7,630 bases of DNA, from NCBI GenBank assembly GCA_030620255.1, contig JAUXFB010000053.1, positions 1 to 7,630 of the forward strand, given 5' to 3'. This document shows positions 1 to 5,851 of the stretch, one piece after another. A program made the position numbers and the translations under genes. Under the pieces are notes generated by a model. The model was not told the origin of the DNA. It did no database searches and saw only the letters and a program-made list of their open reading frames with translations. The stretch is from Candidatus Aminicenantota bacterium. GTDB lineage: Bacteria; Acidobacteriota; Aminicenantia; UBA2199. Each line of letters starts with the position of its first letter. Position 1 is the stretch's first letter.

Positions 1-1
1 A

Positions 2-469
2 GACATTTTTTTTAATTTTCCTCTTTCTATAAAAGGTAATTTGTCTCTTGCAAAATTCATTGTCCCTGGTATGACTATTTTACAATTATTTTACCCGGAT
101 ACTCCAAAAACACAAAACTATATTCAATTAGAAAAGGATGAAACACTTTTTATTAATTACACAGATGTTCCGGCACTTGGTAAATTAGAACGTTACATTA
201 TTAAAAACTTTTGGAGGGCAGGTTTTATTGCTATGCCTTTTTTGGTGCAATACCCGTCTCCTGGTAATAGTATTCATTATGCGGGCACTATCCCTATGAA
301 TAAAAATAGTACCCATTATTTTGTGAATAAATACTGTTGTCTTAATAGAACTCATAATGTTTACCTTATTGATGGATCTGTATTCCCTGTATTACCTGCA
401 AAGAATTTGACTTTTACTTTAATGGCTAATGCTATGCGTGTAGCTCGATTTATTAGGAATATAATTTAA
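2..469 (+). CDS. GMC-family FAD-dependent oxidoreductase, C-terminal fragment (5' end outside window)
   Basis: The frame is open to the left edge (13 codons precede the TTG at 41), so this is the 3' part of a longer gene and not a gene starting at 41. The 155 visible residues match the GMC C-terminal domain. His at 275-277 lies in an H-Y-A-G-T-I-P-M context, matching the HxxGTxxMG catalytic-His motif of glucose and choline oxidases. A DGSVFP segment (371-388) and then a KNLTFTLMANAMR segment follow, where the Asn at 404-406 sits at the second active-site position (His or Asn in the family). Family members oxidise alcohol groups on sugars, choline or other polyols using FAD; most are cytoplasmic or periplasmic, and the N-terminal FAD-binding part that would show this is missing. 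The epimerase-like gene starts 8 bases downstream, suggesting one operon and a role in making or modifying a sugar or lipid precursor (inference). Substrate unknown. Confidence 0.88.
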   Translation, partial: DIFFNFPLSIKGNLSLAKFIVPGMTILQLFYPDTPKTQNYIQLEKDETLFINYTDVPALGKLERYIIKNFWRAGFIAMPFLVQYPSPGNSIHYAGTIPMNKNSTHYFVNKYCCLNRTHNVYLIDGSVFPVLPAKNLTFTLMANAMRVARFIRNII

Positions 470-477
470 GAAAAATA

Positions 478-1347
478 ATGAAAATTTTTATTATTGGTAT
501 TAATAGTTTTATTGGCTCTTGTTTTGCTAAGTATTTAAAAGAGCGGGATATTGAAATTTTTGGAAGCTCACGTTCTTCAGAGCCTAAGGAAGAGTTGAAG
601 CCTGTTGTTAGTTCCTATTTTCGGCTATATTTGAATGATGAGTTTGATTCTAAAATTTTTTCCAATATAGATGTTATTATTTATTGTGCACATTCACATA
701 AAAATAAAAATAACATTAAGTTAAATATTGATGGGACAAAAAAATGGTATTATGCAGCCAGAAAAGAGAGTGTAGATAAACATTTCTTTCTTACAAGTTA
801 TTCAGCAAAAGAGAATAGTTTGTCAGAATATGCTCTTATTAAATATGAATTGGAGACTTTTTTTCTTAAAGAAAAGCAATTTGTTATCAGACCAGGCTTG
901 GTCCTTGGAAATGGTGGTTTGTTTTTGAGAATGAAGAAAATGATTAAAAGCTATCCATTTTTACCACTTTTAGATGGAGGCAATTATAAAGTTCCAATAA
1001 TTTCAATTTGGGCTTTATGTGAAACTCTTTATAATATTATAAAAGATCCAAAATCCATGACATACAATATTTTTCAAAAAAAAATGGTTACAATGAAAGA
1101 ACTTTTTCAGGAGATTAGGTTGCAATTGCATTCAAAATGTTTTTTTATTCCTATTAATTCAATTTTGCCTCTGATTTTTCTGAAAAGCCTGGAATTTTTC
1201 AAAATCCCATTTTCAATTAAAAGTTCTAATATTATTGCATTAAAAGAGAATCAGGAATTATTTGTAAAATCTTCTTTGGATGAAATCAAAGTTTGTGATA
1301 TATCATTAAGAGAAATAATTCAACGTCTTATTGAACATAGAGAATAA
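478..1347 (+). CDS. NAD(P)-dependent epimerase/dehydratase-like extended SDR protein
   Basis: This 289-residue protein has the Rossmann-fold layout of nucleotide-sugar epimerases and related extended SDRs. A GINSFIG glycine motif sits at residues 7-13 directly after the first beta strand (Ser replaces the usual middle Gly). An N-x-x-G-T element is at 83-87, Ser residues at the end of a strand at 107-109, the catalytic YxxxK at Tyr118-Lys122, and RPGLVLG at 138-144, as in sugar epimerases. Length is near the family's usual ~300. The family uses NAD(P) to oxidise, epimerise or reduce a sugar or another bound substrate in the cytoplasm. The C-terminal half (about 160-289), which sets substrate specificity, is poorly conserved to my eye, so an NDUFA9-like or non-sugar reductase role is possible. 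The ATG start is preceded by an A-rich stretch without a clear Shine-Dalgarno sequence. The 8-base gap to the GMC gene argues for co-transcription. Confidence 0.85.
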   Translation: MKIFIIGINSFIGSCFAKYLKERDIEIFGSSRSSEPKEELKPVVSSYFRLYLNDEFDSKIFSNIDVIIYCAHSHKNKNNIKLNIDGTKKWYYAARKESVDKHFFLTSYSAKENSLSEYALIKYELETFFLKEKQFVIRPGLVLGNGGLFLRMKKMIKSYPFLPLLDGGNYKVPIISIWALCETLYNIIKDPKSMTYNIFQKKMVTMKELFQEIRLQLHSKCFFIPINSILPLIFLKSLEFFKIPFSIKSSNIIALKENQELFVKSSLDEIKVCDISLREIIQRLIEHRE

Positions 1348-1407
1348 ACGATATATAATCATATTTTTTATTATTTTATTAAGGTTTAGTTTTAAATGAA
1401 CTAGAAA
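1348..1407 (+). other. AT-rich spacer between epimerase and glycosyltransferase genes
   Basis: Sixty bases, almost all A and T, with no convincing hairpin terminator, no -35/-10 pair I would defend, and no Shine-Dalgarno sequence before the ATG at 1408. The next gene may be read from the upstream promoter or from a weak promoter here; the sequence does not decide. Confidence 0.4.
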
Positions 1408-3462
1408 ATGGAATATTTATTGACTGATAAAAGAAAAAAGTTTCAGATTTTATTAATTTGCCTGATAATCATTTCAGGGATTATTTTAAGAGCCCTTTTC
1501 CTTGTTGCTGATCCACCCTCTAATTTATCTATAAGTGGTGCTTTAATAGGTGATGCTGGTCAGCATTCTTATGGTGCCAGGAATAAAATCCTTTTTAATG
1601 AATGGAGTTTTGATGATTGGAAACCATATATAGGAACACCTCTGGTTGATGTCCCAATTAATTATATTGTATATAAAATTTTTGGAATAAATTTTTATTC
1701 TCAAAGAATGATTCCTCTTTTTTTTAGTTCCTTTGCTTTACTTTTTTTCTGTTTTGTGATTTATAAATACTTAGGTCCATTAATCTGTTTGATATCTTCC
1801 ATTTTTATTTCATTTAGTTACCCGATTATCATTTTTTCGAAAGTTGGGAACCGTTATTTTCCTATGATCTTTTTTTTCATAATTTCATTGTATTTTTTTA
1901 TTAAAGGAGCGAGTAAAAAAAAGGTATTTCTCTTTATTCTCAGTGCCTTATTTATGTTTTTTTCTTATCTTTCACAAAATCATATTATTTATTTATTATC
2001 ATTGTTTTTTGTATTAGGAATTATATGGCTTATTGAAAAAAAGATACTTTTTCGTCATTTTATTGCTTATTGGGCATCAATTTTTGTTTTTATGACAAGC
2101 TGGTATTTATTCCTTTTCTTACCAAATAAACATTTTTTTGATTTTTTTATTGACCATAATAAATTGGTTCGAAACATAGTTTCTTTAAAACAATTATTTA
2201 ATAATATATTATCAACACCTTTTTTGATTCAATTTAGAAGTGATCCCATTATACTTATAGTTTCATCTATTGCCATCTCATTGTATGTTTACCTAAGATT
2301 AACCAAACCCAAAGATATACCACTATTTGTGGAAGCAAGTGTTTTTTGGTTACTAATTGGTGCTGCTTTTCATTCGATTTGGGGATATAGGCCAACTCGT
2401 TTTTATTTAATATTAATTTTCCCCGCCACATTGTTAGCAGGTTGGATTCTAAGTTATTTATGGAAAAATAGATTTAAAATGAAAATTGCGCCTTGTATTA
2501 TATCTTTAATTTCAATTGTTATGAGTTTGATTTTTTTTGGAATTTTGAAATATATCAAATTTTTAAAATTTACTCTATTTTCTAATAAAGTTTATTTTTA
2601 TATTTTTGTTTTATTGCTATTATTTGCAGTTTTTTTGTTAATTTTATTTAAGCAAAAGAGAAGGATTGTTTTAAGGTCATTAATTATTTTGTTTTTAGTT
2701 ACCTCTTTTGGATTGAATATATATTATTTTTCTGTATGGTCAAAAAACCGTGAGCATAAGATGGTTAATATTTCAAATGCTTTATCAAAGTCAATTCCAA
2801 AATCTAATATTGCTGGAAACTGGGGCTCAATTCTTTCAACTGGCACACCTCATAAAACCCATTTGTTGTCCGGTGAAATGGGGGTTAATTGGAGAAAGAA
2901 TTTTTTAAAGGAATACAATATTAAATATCTATTATTGACTAAAGGACGATTTGCCAATGAGCTAAGAGAATACATAAATTATTTTAAAAAAGAGATATCT
3001 GAAGCAAAAAGAATAGCTATATTTAAAATATATAATTCTGAAGTTTATTTTCTTTCCTTAAATAATATAGCAAATCATAAAAATAGATTTGAGTTTGAAT
3101 CATTAAAAAGGAATTATGGAACTGTTGTGTATGATCCATTAGCCTCGTCAAACCTGGTTTTAAGATTTGAAAAAAAACATTTAAAAAATCCTATTGTACT
3201 TAATATTGAAAATGGTTCTCTGGCTAAGGGTGATTATATATTGAATATTTCTGGAAAAGGGGATTTTAAAGGATTTATTGTTTTTAAGCAAGAAGGAAGG
3301 ATTATTAACAAAAGATTTTTAAAATTTAAAAGTAATAAATTTGAGAGTAGGAGAATGTCAACTCTTCCTATTAAAGATAATTTAGAGATATTTATAAAAG
3401 TATTGAGAGCAAGAGGAGATATCTTTTTAGATTATATTGATTTTATACCTATTCCTTTTTGA
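1408..3462 (+). CDS. GT-C fold membrane glycosyltransferase (PMT/ArnT, GT39-like)
   Basis: This 684-residue protein is an integral membrane protein with about 13 hydrophobic segments (roughly residues 12-33, 100-120, 123-143, 150-167, 172-190, 193-209, 215-238, 280-297, 306-323, 330-349, 360-380, 394-414, 420-441). The first outer loop carries GDAGQHSYGARN at 48-59; Asp49 is the expected catalytic or metal-binding acid of GT-C enzymes. A typical Q-R-M-I-P-L entry to the second helix (99-104) and a Y-R-P-T-R-F-Y motif before a late helix (327-333) also fit. Such enzymes transfer a sugar from a polyprenyl-phosphate donor to lipid, glycan or protein on the outer face of the cytoplasmic membrane. 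Residues about 445-684 are soluble: an alpha/beta stretch with IKYLLLTKGRFANE (505-518) and then a beta-rich end (about 585-684) like a small carbohydrate-binding sandwich. Donor and acceptor are unknown. The gene is extremely AT-rich, largely from Phe, Ile, Leu and Lys codons. Confidence 0.85.
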   Translation: MEYLLTDKRKKFQILLICLIIISGIILRALFLVADPPSNLSISGALIGDAGQHSYGARNKILFNEWSFDDWKPYIGTPLVDVPINYIVYKIFGINFYSQRMIPLFFSSFALLFFCFVIYKYLGPLICLISSIFISFSYPIIIFSKVGNRYFPMIFFFIISLYFFIKGASKKKVFLFILSALFMFFSYLSQNHIIYLLSLFFVLGIIWLIEKKILFRHFIAYWASIFVFMTSWYLFLFLPNKHFFDFFIDHNKLVRNIVSLKQLFNNILSTPFLIQFRSDPIILIVSSIAISLYVYLRLTKPKDIPLFVEASVFWLLIGAAFHSIWGYRPTRFYLILIFPATLLAGWILSYLWKNRFKMKIAPCIISLISIVMSLIFFGILKYIKFLKFTLFSNKVYFYIFVLLLLFAVFLLILFKQKRRIVLRSLIILFLVTSFGLNIYYFSVWSKNREHKMVNISNALSKSIPKSNIAGNWGSILSTGTPHKTHLLSGEMGVNWRKNFLKEYNIKYLLLTKGRFANELREYINYFKKEISEAKRIAIFKIYNSEVYFLSLNNIANHKNRFEFESLKRNYGTVVYDPLASSNLVLRFEKKHLKNPIVLNIENGSLAKGDYILNISGKGDFKGFIVFKQEGRIINKRFLKFKSNKFESRRMSTLPIKDNLEIFIKVLRARGDIFLDYIDFIPIPF

Positions 3463-3496
3463 AATCATAAAGCAAAGATAAGAAAGCTAAAATTAT
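3463..3496. other. Convergent junction between the two gene groups
   Basis: Only 34 bases separate the TGA of the glycosyltransferase from the TAA of the opposing sulfatase-like gene. I find no strong GC-rich stem with a T-run. The best nearby hairpin is a 4-bp AACC-TAA-GGTT inside the end of the sulfatase-like gene (from about 3505), too weak to call a terminator. Transcripts from both sides may overlap here. Confidence 0.5.
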
Positions 3497-4858
3497 TTAT
3501 AGGTAACCTAAGGTTTTAAGACTTTTTAGTTCTTTTTTAGATAAAGGTTCCTTTTTTTTTCTTTCTTTTTTATTGTTATTTTTTTTTAGATAACCATAGG
3601 TTTTGAAGTAAAGTGAGTATTTCTTGCTTAGTTCATTTCCAATATTCTGATTGTTTATGTATATGTTCCTTGTTTCGTAAGGGTCAATATAGATATTATA
3701 TAAATGGTGTTTCTTTAGGTTTAATTGTTTAGATAATTTAGGAAACACACGTATATAATGGTTACTATTCATAATAACACTATATGTTCCCTGTCCATAT
3801 ATAAATAAAGTTCTATTTATACGAGCATGGAGTAGGTCTTTGCCCTGTATTGGATAAGGGATTTTTATGTTTAATAACTTTAAAATAGTTGGATAAATAT
3901 CCATGATACTTACTGGAGTTTTAATCATTCTATGATTCTTTTTAGGTATATGTAGAATAAGAGGAACTCTGGATGCAGCATTGAAAGTCAAGGGTCCATG
4001 ATTAAAATAAAAATTTTTTTCTCCCAAGTCTTCTCCATGATCAGACGTGATGATGAAAATCGTGTTTTTATTGTATTTCATTTTAAAGTAAAGACGGATG
4101 ATTTTTCCAATTTCTGAATCTACATATTTTACAGCACCATCATAGAGTGAAATGTAATATCCTTCATCGTAAATTGATTTTTCTTTGATAATTTTTCTCA
4201 TAGCACCTATGATTTTTTTTCTAACTTTAAGGATATTTCTACCTTTTGGTCTTTCTTCTATAAATGATTCTGGGGGGATATAGGGTGTGTGAGGTTCAAT
4301 GTAGTTTGCCCAGATGAAGAAAGGGTGTTTTGGTCTGTTTTTTAAAAAAGATAATATCTTTTGTGTAATAAATGGTGTAGATTGTGTCTTTTCCTCAATC
4401 TTATCCCAGACTCCAATATATTTATCAAAGCCCTGGTTGAAGAAAAATTTTTTTGAAAGGTTTGCATTAGCTACTACTGCGTAATTGTAATAACCATTTG
4501 ATTTCAGTACTTCAGCAAGAGTCTCATATTTTTTTTTTAGATATCCTCTGTTGGGTTTTGTTTTGTGTATGAATGGGTGAAGCCCGGTCATCATAGATGC
4601 AAATGAAGCAGAAGTTTTTGGTATTGGGCAATATGCGTATTCAAAAAAGAGTGACTTTTTAGCGAAAGTATCAATGTTGGGGGATGTCATATACTTATAT
4701 TTATAGCAATGTAAATGATCCGCTCTTAATGTGTCTATGGATATTAAGATAATATTATATTCTTCTTGTTTGGGTTTGTTGGTTCCAATACAACTTGTTA
4801 AAAGCAATAATGTTGCAAGAACTATAATTATAAATCTAAAATTTATTTTTTCTTCCAT
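3497..4858 (-). CDS. Sulfatase/alkaline-phosphatase superfamily lipoprotein with Thr at the nucleophile position
   Basis: This 453-residue protein begins with a hydrophobic signal (about 8-20) ending in a lipobox L-T-S-C (Cys23), so it is probably a lipid-anchored envelope protein; Ile24 is not an inner-membrane retention signal. The superfamily fold is clear: NIILISIDTLRAD at 35-47 with metal-ligand Asp42, the nucleophile loop before T-G-L-H-P (91-95), EPHTPY at 188-193, TSDHGEDLG at 271-279 with Asp273-His274, and a further His at 287. The sulfatase signature C/S-x-P-S-R is absent: the aligned residues are T-S-A-S-F (82-86). Formylglycine cannot form from Thr, and Thr is the nucleophile in LtaS- and EptA-type phosphotransferases, so phospho-group transfer or hydrolysis is more likely than sulfate removal (inference). 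A Lys/Asn-rich tail (425-446) precedes the terminal LKTLGYL seen in many bacterial sulfatase-like proteins. No Shine-Dalgarno sequence precedes the ATG, but this start gives the complete lipoprotein signal. It is the last gene of the leftward group. Confidence 0.87.
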   Translation of the reverse strand: MEEKINFRFIIIVLATLLLLTSCIGTNKPKQEEYNIILISIDTLRADHLHCYKYKYMTSPNIDTFAKKSLFFEYAYCPIPKTSASFASMMTGLHPFIHKTKPNRGYLKKKYETLAEVLKSNGYYNYAVVANANLSKKFFFNQGFDKYIGVWDKIEEKTQSTPFITQKILSFLKNRPKHPFFIWANYIEPHTPYIPPESFIEERPKGRNILKVRKKIIGAMRKIIKEKSIYDEGYYISLYDGAVKYVDSEIGKIIRLYFKMKYNKNTIFIITSDHGEDLGEKNFYFNHGPLTFNAASRVPLILHIPKKNHRMIKTPVSIMDIYPTILKLLNIKIPYPIQGKDLLHARINRTLFIYGQGTYSVIMNSNHYIRVFPKLSKQLNLKKHHLYNIYIDPYETRNIYINNQNIGNELSKKYSLYFKTYGYLKKNNNKKERKKKEPLSKKELKSLKTLGYL

Positions 4859-4886
4859 ATTTTAATTATATATACGATATAAGTTT

Positions 4887-4928
4887 AAATCAACTCAAAG
4901 TGTTTAAAAATATGTTGAGTTTAGATTT
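4887..4928. repeat. Imperfect inverted repeat between the two-domain secreted protein and the sulfatase-like gene
   Basis: AACTCAA (4892-4898) pairs with TTGAGTT (4915-4921) around a 16-base loop. Beyond a 2-base bulge, AAATC (4887-4891) pairs with GATTT (4924-4928), giving 12 pairs in all. It lies in the 97-base gap downstream of the secreted-protein gene and about 30 bases upstream of the sulfatase-like start. There is no T-run after it on the minus strand, so it is not a classical terminator. It could be an operator, an attenuating or stabilising RNA hairpin, or chance in AT-rich DNA. Confidence 0.4.
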
Positions 4929-4955
4929 TATAAAAAGGGTACAAAAATTTTATTT

Positions 4956-5708
4956 TTAGTGTTTTGCTCGGAACTCAAAGTATTTCCATTGACTCCATGG
5001 TGTAGTTACCTGTTTTTTTGGGCTTATTCTCTTTATACCTCTAACATGCCATCTTGCCCTTCGATCTGCAGAAAAATTGTAATGTAAATAAGTATTTCTT
5101 GTTAATAGATTGCCTTTTCTGTATTTTATAGGGAGCCATTTATTTTGCCTGGGGTGAAAAACCTCAATTTGAACCTGGTAGTAACGGTAATTAGGATTGG
5201 TGCTGTGTAGCCATTTAAAGGTCATATTACGTGGGTAATTTCTAAAAACAGTATTATTTTTAGGCTCTATTAAAACAGGACAAAATTTAGGTTTTATTTG
5301 CTTTACATAAGGTTGAGTTGATCCTATATATTTTGCATAATGCCATATTGATTCGTATAAAACTTTTATATTTTGCTGTATTGCTTTTACTTTCCAGCGA
5401 AAATTTAAAGTACCATAATAATTAATCTGGATATAATTGTTTGTTATATTTGGTTTAATTATATCAGCAATCCATTTTCCATCTTTGAACTTATCAATAT
5501 AAAGTGTAAAGTTATTTACATTAATTGGTTTTAACCATTTAAAATCGATTAGTATTGGAGATTTGTTGAATTGCCATTGATTTGGTGGGGAAATCAATTT
5601 TATTTGTTTTGGTTTTGCATATCTTTCATAAATGATTTTCTTTTTGGGTTGAGAATAACCCCCTATAACTAATAAAAATGCAAAAAAGATAAATAATATT
5701 TTTTTCAT
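4956..5708 (-). CDS. Secreted protein with two FN3/Ig-like domains, function unknown
   Basis: I do not recognise a named family. The start is placed at ATG 5708, not at the in-frame ATG at 5759, because a perfect AGGAGG lies 7 bases upstream and the product then begins with a clean Sec signal peptide (MKKILFIFFAFLLVIGGYS, likely cut before Gln20); there is no lipobox Cys. The mature part of the 250-residue protein is basic and rich in Lys, Tyr, Trp and Asn. It holds two related beta-sandwich-like units, about residues 37-125 and 146-247. Each starts with L-I-x-P, has an F-K-W strand (57-59 and 164-166), a Lys-Trp turn, and an R-W-x-V strand (104-107 and 219-222), the pattern of fibronectin-III-like domains. 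It probably acts in the periplasm or outside the cell, binding protein or glycan rather than catalysing (inference). It lies between two other exported-protein genes on the same strand; gaps of 143 and 97 bases leave co-transcription open. Confidence 0.78.
   Translation of the reverse strand: MKKILFIFFAFLLVIGGYSQPKKKIIYERYAKPKQIKLISPPNQWQFNKSPILIDFKWLKPINVNNFTLYIDKFKDGKWIADIIKPNITNNYIQINYYGTLNFRWKVKAIQQNIKVLYESIWHYAKYIGSTQPYVKQIKPKFCPVLIEPKNNTVFRNYPRNMTFKWLHSTNPNYRYYQVQIEVFHPRQNKWLPIKYRKGNLLTRNTYLHYNFSADRRARWHVRGIKRISPKKQVTTPWSQWKYFEFRAKH
4968..5600 (-). repeat. Internal duplication of FN3-like domains in the secreted protein
   Basis: Unit 1 is about 5600-5334 and unit 2 about 5273-4968. Shared order: L-I-S/E-P near the start, F-K-W about 20 residues in, K/N-K-W turn, Asn-rich strand, R-W-K/H-V, then S-x-W (120-122 and 239-241). 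The units are diverged, so the duplication is old; it is judged by motif order and not by measured identity. Confidence 0.55.
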
Positions 5709-5715
5709 TGTAAAG

Positions 5716-5721
5716 CCTCCT
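5716..5721 (-). promoter_or_regulatory. Strong ribosome binding site (AGGAGG) of the two-domain secreted protein
   Basis: The minus strand reads AGGAGG, a full anti-16S match, 7 bases before the ATG at 5708. It decides the start in favour of 5708 over 5759. It stands out because the other three complete genes here have no recognisable Shine-Dalgarno sequence. Confidence 0.88.
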
Positions 5722-5740
5722 GGTTTATAAATAACATTTG

Positions 5741-5751
5741 AAAAAAAAAAA
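5741..5751. repeat. Homopolymer A11 (T11 on the transcribed-sense minus strand) in the 5' leader
   Basis: Eleven identical bases lie about 20 bases upstream of the AGGAGG site. Tracts of this length change length by slippage during replication. Here it would alter leader length or promoter spacing rather than reading frame. Confidence 0.6.
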
Positions 5752-5798
5752 GCAAGCATTTTATTGTGAAAGATTCAGATGATTATATATATATTGAT

Positions 5799-5828
5799 AT
5801 ATTAAAATGAAAATATTACGAATGTTAA
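5799..5828 (-). promoter_or_regulatory. Candidate promoter for the secreted protein gene
   Basis: On the minus strand TTAACA (5828-5823, five of six matches to TTGACA) is followed after 18 bases by TAATAT (5804-5799, four of six to TATAAT). Transcription would start about 85-90 bases before the ATG. In DNA this AT-rich such matches arise often by chance, so this is tentative. Confidence 0.25.
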
Positions 5829-5851
5829 GCAAATAAAGTAATAAGAAATAA

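Noticed and set aside
41..469. A complete small gene starting at TTG 41.
   Set aside because: The frame is open to the window edge and the product is only the C-terminal domain of a GMC oxidoreductase, so the real start lies upstream.
3500..3530. A bidirectional terminator at the convergent junction (AACC-TAA-GGTT followed by T-rich sequence).
   Set aside because: The stem is only 4 bp with no GC-rich core, and it lies within codons for the conserved C-terminal LKTLGYL.
5727..5755. A promoter with TTGCTT at 5755-5750 and a TA-rich -10 just downstream.
   Set aside because: At normal spacing the -10 matches are poor, and transcription would start on top of the ribosome site.
5709..5759. Longer N-terminus of the secreted protein from ATG 5759.
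   Set aside because: It would place the perfect AGGAGG inside the coding region and put 17 residues before a normal signal peptide.
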